This document shows positions 1 to 6,057 of a stretch of DNA of 7,959 bases, piece by piece. Under the pieces are notes generated by a model, which was given only the letters and a program-made list of their open reading frames with translations, was not told where the DNA came from and searched no databases. The translations under genes were made by a program, and so were the position numbers. Positions within the stretch are counted from its first letter, which is position 1, and every line of letters begins with the position of its first letter. The stretch is taken from assembly GCA_910586865.1 (NCBI GenBank), contig CAJUIY010000043.1, positions 7,661 to 15,619 of the forward strand. Reading direction: 5' to 3'. Source of the DNA: an uncultured Bacilli bacterium. GTDB taxonomy: Bacteria > Bacillota_I > Bacilli_A > RF39 > UBA660.

Positions 1-1
1 T

Positions 2-142
2 ATTAGTTATACGGTAAAAAGAGGAGATACATTATATCAAATTGCCAGTAGATATCATACAACAGTAGATGCCATTAAAAGATTAAATAATCTGACTAGT
101 AATATTTTAAATATTGGACAAGTATTAAAGATACCTATTTAG
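2..142 (+). CDS. C-terminal end of a LysM-domain protein (5' partial)
   Basis: The frame is open from the window edge to a TAG at 140-142 and encodes 46 residues of one LysM repeat. It begins YTVKRGDTLYQIASRY, continues through an asparagine-rich turn (IKRLNNLTSN) and closes with the typical GQVLKIPI before the stop. LysM domains bind the N-acetylglucosamine of peptidoglycan or chitin, and in low-GC bacteria they are common at the end of wall hydrolases and spore-coat or germination proteins. The rest of the protein lies outside the window, so its enzymatic role, if any, cannot be told. The next gene converges on it after about 30 bases, and no obvious terminator hairpin is visible between them. 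The domain call is firm; the protein's function is unknown. Confidence 0.9.
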   Translation: MSYTVKRGDTLYQIASRYHTTVDAIKRLNNLTSNILNIGQVLKIPI

Positions 143-173
143 TCTAAATAATTAATATCTTATCATAATAAAT

Positions 174-1832
174 CTATTTCTTTTTTCTTTTCTTACATTT
201 TCCATTATCTAAATGAATGATTTGATCAGCAATTTTTATCATCTCTTTCTTATGAGTTATAATAATGATGGTATGATCTTCTTTTAATTTTAATAAAATA
301 TTTTTGATATGAATCGTGGTTTTACGATCTAAAGAGGAATCTACTTCATCAAGTATGATGATTTTTGCTTTTTTAAGTAATGTTCTAGCAAGAGATAGAA
401 GTCTTTTTTCTCCACCAGAGAGATTGGTATTGCTCTCTTCTATTATAGTATCCATTCCATTTGGTAATTTTTTGATACATTGATTGATTCCTAATAATTT
501 ACAGATTTCTTCTTGCTCTTTTTTATTACGATTTATTAAGTTTAAATTCTCTCGAATACTAAGATTAAATAAAAAAGTATTTTGTGTTAAAACAGACACA
601 TGATTTAAGTAAGAAGATGTATTTATATTTTGAATGTTTTTCTTGTCTAAGAGAATCTCACCAGAATCTGGCATATATTGTTTTACGATTAGATTAACTA
701 AGGTGGATTTACCAGAACCATTTTTCCCTGTAATAGCAGTAATCTGATTTGGCTTTATTATCAAGTCGATATTTTTAAGAATAGGTCTTTCAAGATAACG
801 AAAACAAATGTCTTTCAATGTTAATTCACCTTTAATCTCTTTTAATCCTGTAATAGTATTACTACTACAATTATCATACTTTAATAAATCCAATATTCTA
901 TTAAGAGATATCTTCTTCTCATGAATAGCTTCTAAAGAAGATATCATATTTTCTGAGGAAGTAAATAAAGATTCAAAATAAGATAAAATTAATAACATAG
1001 ACTCTAAGCTTAAAGTTCCTCTTATCATATAGAATACACAAATAAAATAGATGATAATTTTAGCTAGAATTAACATTATTTTTAAGATAGTTTTCCTGAT
1101 AATTTGATACTTTCTTTTATTACTGTAAGCATTTTCCCAAACTTGATACATCTCTAAATACTTTTGATCTAGGCTAGAATAGATATTTAACGTTTGTATA
1201 TCTGTTAACCCTATTAAAGTTTGGTTTAAATATTTTGTTAAAGAATCATTTGCTTCTTTTTGTTCTTTCAAATGTTTTATCGAAAGTTCATTTAGGAGGG
1301 TAGAATATTTAAAGTAGATAAAATAAACTCCAAAAAGAAAAAGTAAGATATCAATTTGTAAAAAATATATCATCATAATTAGACACTTTAAAGTATTTAA
1401 CAGAATAGATAACAAATCATCTGCTATTTCACCTATTTGAATCAAATCATAGTTTAGACTATTCATTATTTTTCCACTAGAAAGCGATTGTTTTTGTTTC
1501 TTATGAAAATGATATACTTTATGAATGATTTTATGGTGAAGATAAATATAGTTTTTCTGAAAGAAAGTAGAGTAAGAGTGCATATTAAGATAAGTTAAAA
1601 CATTACTGACTATATGGAATAGTAAAAGAGTAATAATTAATAGGAATGTTGTATTCCATAAAGAAGCTGTAATACTATCTATCAATTTAGAAGCACAGAT
1701 TGGAAGGATTAATTCCATGATTACTTTTAAGAAATACCCAATATAATAGGGGTATAGTAACCCTTTATTTTTCTTTACTAAATCGTAATAATTCTTCCTA
1801 ATTGTTATTATTTCTTTAATCATAAACATCAC
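174..1832 (-). CDS. ABC transporter, fused membrane and ATP-binding domains (half-transporter exporter)
   Basis: This 552-residue protein has the exporter layout: an N-terminal membrane domain (hydrophobic stretches near residues 24-48, 60-82, 139-175 and 246-290), then a nucleotide-binding domain. The ATPase motifs are complete: aromatic A-loop near Tyr346, Walker A GKNGSGKST at 369-377, Q-loop Gln417, signature LSGGEKR at 471-477, Walker B IIILDE with catalytic Glu496, D-loop and switch His527. Such half-transporters work as homo- or heterodimers in the cytoplasmic membrane and export peptides, lipids or drugs. No peptidase C39 domain is present. No second ABC half lies next to it, so it may act as a homodimer or pair with a distant partner. 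It follows the AraC-type gene by 57 bases on the same strand and is probably co-transcribed. The start is uncertain: GTG at 1832 or ATG at 1829 or 1823, none with a clear Shine-Dalgarno site, because the upstream stretch is T-rich. The lysine-rich tail ends KKRKKK. The substrate cannot be inferred. Confidence 0.9.
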   Translation of the reverse strand: MMFMIKEIITIRKNYYDLVKKNKGLLYPYYIGYFLKVIMELILPICASKLIDSITASLWNTTFLLIITLLLFHIVSNVLTYLNMHSYSTFFQKNYIYLHHKIIHKVYHFHKKQKQSLSSGKIMNSLNYDLIQIGEIADDLLSILLNTLKCLIMMIYFLQIDILLFLFGVYFIYFKYSTLLNELSIKHLKEQKEANDSLTKYLNQTLIGLTDIQTLNIYSSLDQKYLEMYQVWENAYSNKRKYQIIRKTILKIMLILAKIIIYFICVFYMIRGTLSLESMLLILSYFESLFTSSENMISSLEAIHEKKISLNRILDLLKYDNCSSNTITGLKEIKGELTLKDICFRYLERPILKNIDLIIKPNQITAITGKNGSGKSTLVNLIVKQYMPDSGEILLDKKNIQNINTSSYLNHVSVLTQNTFLFNLSIRENLNLINRNKKEQEEICKLLGINQCIKKLPNGMDTIIEESNTNLSGGEKRLLSLARTLLKKAKIIILDEVDSSLDRKTTIHIKNILLKLKEDHTIIIITHKKEMIKIADQIIHLDNGKCKKRKKK

Positions 1833-1889
1833 AAATCTATTATTTCAAAAAGAAAAGAAAAAAAATTAACATTTTAACACTAAAAAATA

Positions 1890-2678
1890 TTAACAAATAG
1901 GTATCATAATTTCAATAAAATCAGTGTGATAAACTTCGATATTAGGACTGTCTAACTTATGGTAATTTAAAGAAGTGATATATTCTACTACACCCTTTTT
2001 TATATTATTGGAAATTTCTTTTGAAGAATTGTTTTTTATTTTATAAGAAAAGTAATGATGCTTGGGTATTACTATTTTTTCAAAAGAGGAGTGAGGTTTC
2101 TCTATTAGGCAATAATACCTTCCTGTATTAGAATTGTCTTTCTTTAAAAATCCATATCTTTTGCAAGTGGTAAAGATAGGGTATTGAGACTTTATCTTTT
2201 TCCAAATCTCTTTGGTATATTCTGGTATGTTCTCTAAAGGTAAGGGATACTTTTGCCCATATAATATAAACTCTTTATCTTTATATATTTTATATTCTAG
2301 TTGATAATCTTTTACTTCATTTTTAAAAGAAATTCTATGAAATAGTCTCAATGGACTTGGATTATTTTTGACTTTACTAGGGGATATTCCATGATAATCT
2401 TTAAATGCACGATGAAAGGAAGAAGGGAAACTATAGAGATACTTATAAGAAATATCCGTAATACTTTCTCCATTTATAATATCGTTTACTGCCAAGCTTA
2501 ATCTTCGAAACCGAATATATTCACTAATACTAATGCCTGTTAAACAAGTAAAAATGTTTTTTAATACCATTTCATTTTGTCCAATTAATTTTGCTAATTT
2601 TTTTATGTTAATTTCTTCTGTGATATGACTTTCTATATAGTCTATTATTTTATTTAATTCATCATAAATATTATACAT
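1890..2678 (-). CDS. AraC-family transcriptional regulator with C-terminal GyrI-like effector domain
   Basis: The 262-residue protein has an N-terminal AraC/XylS DNA-binding domain (about residues 8-104). The first helix-turn-helix lies around INIKKLAKLIGQNEMVLKNIF, and the second ends with the family hallmark FHRAFKDYHGISPSKVK. Residues about 125-262 resemble the GyrI-like (AraC effector-binding) domain and end IEVYHTDFIEIMIPI, as that family usually does. Known relatives of this layout (Rob, BmrR-like sensors) bind small hydrophobic or cationic compounds and often control efflux. The ABC exporter gene follows 57 bases downstream, so a plausible inference is that this regulator senses a compound and controls its own operon and the exporter. 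The ATG start is supported by an AGAAGG ribosome binding site 7 bases upstream and by a promoter at 2714-2742. Confidence 0.88.
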   Translation of the reverse strand: MYNIYDELNKIIDYIESHITEEINIKKLAKLIGQNEMVLKNIFTCLTGISISEYIRFRRLSLAVNDIINGESITDISYKYLYSFPSSFHRAFKDYHGISPSKVKNNPSPLRLFHRISFKNEVKDYQLEYKIYKDKEFILYGQKYPLPLENIPEYTKEIWKKIKSQYPIFTTCKRYGFLKKDNSNTGRYYCLIEKPHSSFEKIVIPKHHYFSYKIKNNSSKEISNNIKKGVVEYITSLNYHKLDSPNIEVYHTDFIEIMIPIC

Positions 2679-2713
2679 AATAACGCCTTCTATCTACTAT
2701 TCTTCTTGCCTAT

Positions 2714-2742
2714 ATTATAGCGAATCCTAATCCTATTTACAA
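2714..2742 (-). promoter_or_regulatory. Sigma-A-type promoter of the AraC/ABC operon
   Basis: Read on the minus strand, TTGTAA (2742-2737) and TATAAT (2719-2714) are separated by exactly 17 bases, and the AraC-family start codon lies 35 bases downstream of the -10 box. The -35 box abuts the T-rich tail of the terminator of the preceding small gene, so the two units are packed without spare sequence. Confidence 0.65.
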
Positions 2743-2751
2743 CAAAGAAAA

Positions 2752-2769
2752 AGCACATAAAAATGTGCT
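2752..2769 (-). terminator. Rho-independent terminator of the 49-aa protein gene
   Basis: A perfect 7-bp stem (AGCACAT paired with ATGTGCT) closes a 4-base loop. On the minus strand it is followed by a T-rich run (TTTTTCTTTGTT). It lies about 25 bases after the stop of the small gene at 2795, as expected for that gene's terminator. On the plus strand no T-run follows, so it acts in one direction. Confidence 0.8.
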
Positions 2770-2794
2770 AAAAGGGAAAAGAAAAATAAAAATA

Positions 2795-2944
2795 TTAATT
2801 TCCTCTATATCCAAATCCAGGGAATAAGAAGAATATGATAATAATAACGATAATAATTGCCCATACCCAACTACCACCATAACTATTTCCATTTCCTCCA
2901 CAGCAACAACAATTATTGTATGCTGGATATCCATAATAATACAT
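2795..2944 (-). CDS. 49-aa Gly/Tyr/Cys-rich one-helix protein, YjcZ-like
   Basis: ATG at 2944 to TAA at 2795 encodes 49 residues. The head is rich in Tyr, Asn, Gly and Cys (MYYYGYPAYNN, then four consecutive cysteines at 12-15, then GGNGNSYGGS). One hydrophobic helix follows (about residues 26-41, WVWAIIIVIIIIFFLF), then a short PGFGYRGN tail. This order, a Gly/Tyr-rich head with one C-terminal helix, recalls the small YjcZ/sporulation-associated proteins of Bacillota. The Cys quartet and the length (a little longer than the classic forms) are not typical, so the family call is a resemblance from memory. The gene is well supported: AAAGGAGA lies 10 bases upstream, a TTGTTC-N17-TATAAT promoter lies before it and a hairpin terminator follows. 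A longer frame (2964-2737) overlaps it but starts upstream of the ribosome binding site and runs through the terminator, so it is not the gene. It is likely membrane-associated; the function is unknown. Confidence 0.8.
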   Translation of the reverse strand: MYYYGYPAYNNCCCCGGNGNSYGGSWVWAIIIVIIIIFFLFPGFGYRGN

Positions 2945-2967
2945 AAAATCAGGTCTCCTTTCACTAT

Positions 2968-2996
2968 ATTATATTGAAGTTTCTTATTTTGAACAA
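2968..2996 (-). promoter_or_regulatory. Promoter of the 49-aa protein gene
   Basis: On the minus strand, TTGTTC (2996-2991) and TATAAT (2973-2968) are 17 bases apart. Transcription would start near 2961, almost at the AAAGGAGA ribosome binding site, giving a very short leader. The boxes look like the vegetative sigma factor; I see no clear sporulation-sigma motif. Confidence 0.55.
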
Positions 2997-3005
2997 TAAT
3001 GGATA

Positions 3006-3017
3006 CCTATGCATAGG
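3006..3017. repeat. Perfect 12-bp palindrome in a divergent intergenic region
   Basis: CCTATGCATAGG is a perfect 12-base palindrome 9 bases upstream of the -35 box of the minus-strand 49-aa gene and about 130 bases upstream of the plus-strand regulator promoter. It has the form of an operator for a dimeric repressor or activator. No matching copy was noticed elsewhere in the window. Confidence 0.5.
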
Positions 3018-3049
3018 ATATTAATAGTAAATTTATTATGGTAGAAAAG

Positions 3050-3067
3050 CCCTAATGTCCCTAATAA
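3050..3067. repeat. 9-nt tandem repeat CCCTAATGT / CCCTAATAA
   Basis: Two head-to-tail 9-base units share the 7-base core CCCTAAT, at 3050-3056 and 3059-3065. They stand out in an otherwise A/T-only intergenic region about 80 bases upstream of the response regulator promoter. They could be a binding site, but two short copies may also be chance. Confidence 0.35.
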
Positions 3068-3147
3068 ATATAGAATTTATCTTCTTTAAAAATAAAGGTC
3101 AAAAAAGTTTACAATATGGACAATTTGCATACTTTTTCAAATAATAA

Positions 3148-3156
3148 TGTTATAAT
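3148..3156 (+). promoter_or_regulatory. Extended -10 promoter of the response regulator gene
   Basis: TGTTATAAT is a consensus -10 box with the TG extension. No good -35 box lies at the right distance (TTGCAT at 3125-3130 leaves 20 bases), which is compatible with an activated or extended -10 promoter. The predicted start near 3163 gives a leader of about 60 bases before the ATG at 3223. Confidence 0.55.
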
Positions 3157-3222
3157 CTATACTATGTTCATAATAGGTAGATTTATGATACAAAACGAAT
3201 AGTAAGGAGAAGTAGTAGCCTT

Positions 3223-3873
3223 ATGCAAATTATAATAATAGAAGATGAATATAGTTTTAATCAAATAATCTACAATAGTATTAATAAGATACTAATTAAA
3301 AAGGATTTAGATTATTCGTTAAAAACATTTAAAGAGTATGATGATAACTTAAGAAAAATTATTTATAATGATGATATAAAGATTTATATAATAGATTTAA
3401 AACTAGATGGTCACTCAGGTTATGATATTTGTAGAGAAATTAGAGAACAAGCCTGTGATTGGAATAGTATAATAATCATATCCTCTGTGCATAATGAAAA
3501 AGAAAATATTGTTTCTTTAAGATTAGGAATATTTACTTATTTATCAAAGCTCTGTGATTTTGAATCAAATTTAAGGGAAACCATATTATTTGCTATTCAT
3601 ATTATGAAAAAGAATAAATTTTTAAAGATTAACAGAGATTGTGAAATTTCAATAAAAGATATCTGCTATATCCTAAAAGAAAAGAATAGTAAATATTGTG
3701 TGATAAAGACTTTTTATGATGAATATCGAATTCGAAAGTCATTAAAAGAATTAGAGCATAAACTTCACTTTAAAAAACATAAGAATTATCTATTAATTAA
3801 TGAAAACAATACTAGAATTATAGAAAAAAATCGAATTGTTTTTCATCATAAAATTGAAATAAAATGTGAATAA
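3223..3873 (+). CDS. Response regulator, receiver plus LytTR-type DNA-binding domain
   Basis: The 216-residue protein has a receiver domain (about 1-125) with acidic pocket Glu7-Asp8, phospho-acceptor Asp58 in the IIDLKLDGHSGYD motif, the Thr/Ser switch at Ser87 or Ser88 and the conserved Lys109. Residues about 138-213 fit a LytTR DNA-binding domain, with a short KKHKNYLLI segment followed by predicted beta strands, as in AgrA/LytR regulators. Such regulators are normally phosphorylated by a membrane histidine kinase and control peptide signalling, bacteriocin or cell-wall genes. No kinase gene is adjacent, so this is an orphan regulator here. An AAGGAGA ribosome binding site is present, but its spacing to the ATG is about 12-13 bases, longer than usual; no closer start codon is available. 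The tiny hydrophobic peptide gene starts 28 bases downstream and is probably co-transcribed. Confidence 0.85.
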   Translation: MQIIIIEDEYSFNQIIYNSINKILIKKDLDYSLKTFKEYDDNLRKIIYNDDIKIYIIDLKLDGHSGYDICREIREQACDWNSIIIISSVHNEKENIVSLRLGIFTYLSKLCDFESNLRETILFAIHIMKKNKFLKINRDCEISIKDICYILKEKNSKYCVIKTFYDEYRIRKSLKELEHKLHFKKHKNYLLINENNTRIIEKNRIVFHHKIEIKCE

Positions 3874-3901
3874 ATCGTAGTAAAAGAGGTGAATATTTCA
3901 T

Positions 3902-3985
3902 ATGACAAAAAGAGAAATCTCTCAATTTATAATCATTTTATTATTGTTTTTTATCATCATTATTTTATTATTGAAATATTGTTAA
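3902..3985 (+). CDS. 27-aa hydrophobic membrane peptide
   Basis: ATG at 3902 to TAA at 3985 encodes 27 residues: a short charged head (MTKREISQ), a continuous hydrophobic segment of 16 Ile/Leu/Phe residues (about 9-24), and the tail KYC. An AGAGGTGA ribosome binding site precedes it at normal distance. The peptide would form one membrane helix with a positive residue at each end. It follows the LytTR regulator on the same strand, so it may be co-expressed with it. Small hydrophobic peptides in such positions can be signalling-peptide precursors, regulators of a membrane kinase, or toxin-like peptides. Nothing here chooses between these, and I do not recognise a family. The ribosome binding site and clean composition make it more than a chance frame. 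Confidence 0.6.
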   Translation: MTKREISQFIIILLLFFIIIILLLKYC

Positions 3986-4050
3986 ATATTTTTTTGTGAG
4001 AGGTACTTATTGAGTTTTTTATAAATGGAAAAATAATTTTTTAACAAAGA

Positions 4051-4099
4051 AAAAGAATTACTGTTTTACTTTTAATAATAAGTAGATAGTAATTCTTTT
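4051..4099. terminator. Bidirectional terminator between convergent units
   Basis: AAAAGAATTACT (4051-4062) is perfectly complementary to AGTAATTCTTTT (4088-4099). Inside it, TACTT (4067-4071) pairs with AAGTA (4080-4084), so the hairpin has a 12-bp outer stem, a small internal loop and a 5-bp inner stem. It lies between the plus-strand regulator/peptide unit and the minus-strand radical SAM gene. The minus-strand side is followed by a T-rich run (TTCTTTTTCTTTG), and the plus side by a weaker one. Confidence 0.7.
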
Positions 4100-4134
4100 A
4101 ATTAAAGAAATAATTAGGTATTTGGAATATACTA

Positions 4135-5241
4135 TTATTTATTGAGTTGATACATATCACTTTCCAGAGTACAAGCAGAGCAACCAATACAACCAGGACC
4201 GCCAACAGGACTTAATTGTTGTGTCTTTAACATTTTAGATGCCTCTTTTGTGACATATAATACTTTTTCTGCATTATATTTCCTAAAGTTTTCTAGAAGG
4301 GATTTTTCCGTTGGTTTAAAAGGAATAATAGATGGTAGGCAGCATACTTCAATCATTTTCTTAATTCCTTCTAAAGAAGATTCAACACTTTCTAAACCAA
4401 TAATAATAGCAGAGCTAACATTTTCCTCTTCAAATAAGACTGCTTTTTTCCATGATTTTATATAGTAATTACGAGTTATTTTCGCCTTTCCAGGCATCAT
4501 CATTTTACGTATCTTTTCATCCCATATTTCAAGATTAAGTTCAATAGCTGTTGCTCCAGCATCTTTAAGTTCTTGTAAAACTTTTAAATCATCAGGTGGT
4601 GAGATTTCTACTACAACAGGGATGTTAGATATTGTTCTAATTTCTTTTAGGATATTGATATATTGAAGAGCTCCTTTATCTGGTGTATAAAGGTTTCCAC
4701 CTGTTAAATTAATGGATTTTATAGACTTATCTTTCTTTAAAGAAAGAATTAGTGCTTCTGTAATAGATTTGATGCGGTCATGCTTATTAGTGTTTCTTTT
4801 TCCATTTAAAGCACAAAAGGCACATTGTTCGGCTTTAGAAAAGTAGCAACAGGATTCGGTGATAGAACAAATTAGCACATCTTTTCCCTCTTTTTGAATA
4901 TAATTAGAAACATACTCGCCATTTTTTAGTTTTTCGTCATACCAAGGAGGACTAGTAAATGGAAACGGTTTTACTTCTACTATTAAATTATCATTTGTTA
5001 AAAAAAGTTTATCTCCTTTTTCATACAGATAATATGAACTAGTATTATATTTGCGATAAGGAATACTAACAATCATGTCATCTGAAAGTAATAATTGTAA
5101 TCCCATATTGCTAGTTCGTTTTATTTTTGTTTTATGCTCCATATCATAAATCTTTTCTGATGTCTTATTTATTTTGATTCCTTCGCAAATAAGCTCTGCT
5201 TTTAACTTTATTAGGTCATTTTTATCGGTACTACTATTCAT
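4135..5241 (-). CDS. Radical SAM enzyme resembling the MSMEG_0568 family
   Basis: The 368-residue protein has a radical SAM core. The iron-sulfur cysteines are Cys131 or Cys132, Cys140 and Cys143 (CCYFSKAEQCAFC), a wider spacing than the classic CX3CX2C. A glycine pair follows in NLTGGNLY (about 178-185). Other traits match my memory of MSMEG_0568-type proteins: a 120-residue N-terminal region ending DVLICSITESC, an ELNLE...MMPGK segment (about 234-252), SIIPFKP (304-310), and a C-terminal three-Cys motif CIGCSACTL (Cys351, 354, 357) that could hold a second cluster. Those proteins occur in the nitrilase-linked Nit1C gene set, but none of its other members is visible here. TAAGGAG, overlapping the upstream stop, is an ideal ribosome binding site 6 bases before the ATG, so translation is coupled to the SDR-like gene. 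Radical SAM activity is well supported; family and substrate are not proven. Confidence 0.82.
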   Translation of the reverse strand: MNSSTDKNDLIKLKAELICEGIKINKTSEKIYDMEHKTKIKRTSNMGLQLLLSDDMIVSIPYRKYNTSSYYLYEKGDKLFLTNDNLIVEVKPFPFTSPPWYDEKLKNGEYVSNYIQKEGKDVLICSITESCCYFSKAEQCAFCALNGKRNTNKHDRIKSITEALILSLKKDKSIKSINLTGGNLYTPDKGALQYINILKEIRTISNIPVVVEISPPDDLKVLQELKDAGATAIELNLEIWDEKIRKMMMPGKAKITRNYYIKSWKKAVLFEEENVSSAIIIGLESVESSLEGIKKMIEVCCLPSIIPFKPTEKSLLENFRKYNAEKVLYVTKEASKMLKTQQLSPVGGPGCIGCSACTLESDMYQLNK

Positions 5242-5251
5242 CCTAGTCTCC

Positions 5252-5932
5252 TTAAATTAAAAGTATGCCACCATTTACATTTACATTTACATTCTCACCA
5301 TTAATGTAATCTGCATCATCTGATAATAAGAATAATATGGTGTTTGCTACATCTTTTGGATCACAGACTCTACCACTTGGATTTCTCTTTGCATAAAGAT
5401 TAAAATCTTCTTTTGACATAATGGCTTCCGTTAGTGGAGTAATCGCTAAAGCTGGGCTAACGGTATTTACTTTGATATGATATTTTGCTAGCTCTAGTGA
5501 TGCGACTTTTGTTAACATTACTGTTCCTGCTTCTGATATACAAAGTGGAGCTACTTCAGTTAAGGGTCTTTCCTCATATCTAGAAGCAACATTTACGATT
5601 CTAGGATGTTCTCTTCCTTTCATTAACTCCACTACTTGTTGGATTAAGTAGAATCGATGAATTAAGTTAGCATTCATTTCTTTTTTGAAGTCTTCTATCG
5701 AAAAATCTTCAAAGGTAGCTCCAATATCAATGGCTGCATTATTTACTAAGTAATCTAATTTTCCAAATTTTTCTTTTATTCTAGAAACCATTCTTATAAT
5801 ATCTTTTTCATCACTAATGTCTGCTTTGATACAATCTCCAACTGTTCCAATTTTTTCAAGTTCCTCTCTTACCTTATTTGCTCTTTTGTCATCGTTATAA
5901 TAATTTAGAATAACAATAGCACCGTAAAACAA
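5252..5932 (-). CDS. Truncated, catalytically degenerate short-chain dehydrogenase-like protein (possible pseudogene)
   Basis: The 226 codons align with the FabG-like SDR family from the second beta strand onward (GAIVILNYY at 4-12). They include NNAA at 64-67, the structural Asn near 89, Ser117 in IVNVASR, and the C-terminal VNVNGG segment. Two essential parts are missing. The N-terminal TGxxxGIG nucleotide-binding motif (about 25 residues) is absent: a stop (TAA) sits directly before the TTG start, and no remnant is visible upstream. At the active site, the usual YCASK reads LCISE, so Tyr is Leu130 and Lys is Glu134, at the correct 13- and 17-residue distances from Ser117. The TTG start has no ribosome binding site. 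The remaining frame is uninterrupted and its stop is coupled to the radical SAM gene 10 bases on. It may be a decaying pseudogene or a retained non-enzymatic partner. Sampled lines look richer in G+C than the gene to the right. Confidence 0.7.
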   Translation of the reverse strand: MFYGAIVILNYYNDDKRANKVREELEKIGTVGDCIKADISDEKDIIRMVSRIKEKFGKLDYLVNNAAIDIGATFEDFSIEDFKKEMNANLIHRFYLIQQVVELMKGREHPRIVNVASRYEERPLTEVAPLCISEAGTVMLTKVASLELAKYHIKVNTVSPALAITPLTEAIMSKEDFNLYAKRNPSGRVCDPKDVANTILFLLSDDADYINGENVNVNVNGGILLI

Positions 5933-5955
5933 TTATATTTTATAATTTCTATAAA

Positions 5956-5990
5956 TATATCGTTTTATTCTACTAAAATAAAACGATATA
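5956..5990. repeat. Perfect 14-bp inverted repeat between divergent units
   Basis: TATATCGTTTTATT (5956-5969) and its exact complement AATAAAACGATATA (5977-5990) flank a 7-base spacer (CTACTAA). The repeat lies 24 bases upstream of the broken SDR-like frame and 39 bases upstream of the -35 box of the second radical SAM gene. It could be an operator shared by the divergent genes, a transcript hairpin, or a scar of the event that removed the start of the SDR gene. Neither strand has a clean T-run right after it, so a terminator is less likely. Confidence 0.8.
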
Positions 5991-6028
5991 GTCTATCTTT
6001 TTATAGCATAAACTTTAACTATAATGAT

Positions 6029-6057
6029 TTTACAAAGCATATTTTTTGTGTTATAAT
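6029..6057 (+). promoter_or_regulatory. Promoter of the second radical SAM gene
   Basis: TTTACA (6029-6034) and TATAAT (6052-6057) are 17 bases apart, and TGT directly precedes the -10 box (extended -10). The start codon follows 23 bases after the -10 box. This is one of the best-formed promoters in the window and suggests strong expression unless repressed. Confidence 0.75.

Noticed and set aside
1840..1890. A possible terminator or attenuator (TTAA repeats and a long T-run) between the AraC-type gene and the ABC gene
   Set aside because: No stable G/C-containing stem precedes the T-run, so termination there is not supported.
2737..2964. A 75-codon minus-strand frame
   Set aside because: It starts upstream of the ribosome binding site, reads through the hairpin terminator and has low-complexity content. 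The 49-codon frame at 2944-2795 fits every signal better.
3164..3202. A 13-codon frame (MFIIGRFMIQNE) in the leader of the response regulator
   Set aside because: Its ATG falls at the predicted transcript start with no ribosome binding site; too weak to list as a leader peptide.
3975..3995. AATATT-GTTA-AATATT followed by seven T residues as a terminator of the peptide gene
   Set aside because: The stem is all A-T and self-palindromic, so it would be very unstable; the long hairpin at 4051-4099 is the better terminator.
4250..4465. A 71-codon plus-strand frame
   Set aside because: It lies inside the radical SAM gene on the opposite strand, has no ribosome binding site and no recognisable protein features; a shadow frame.
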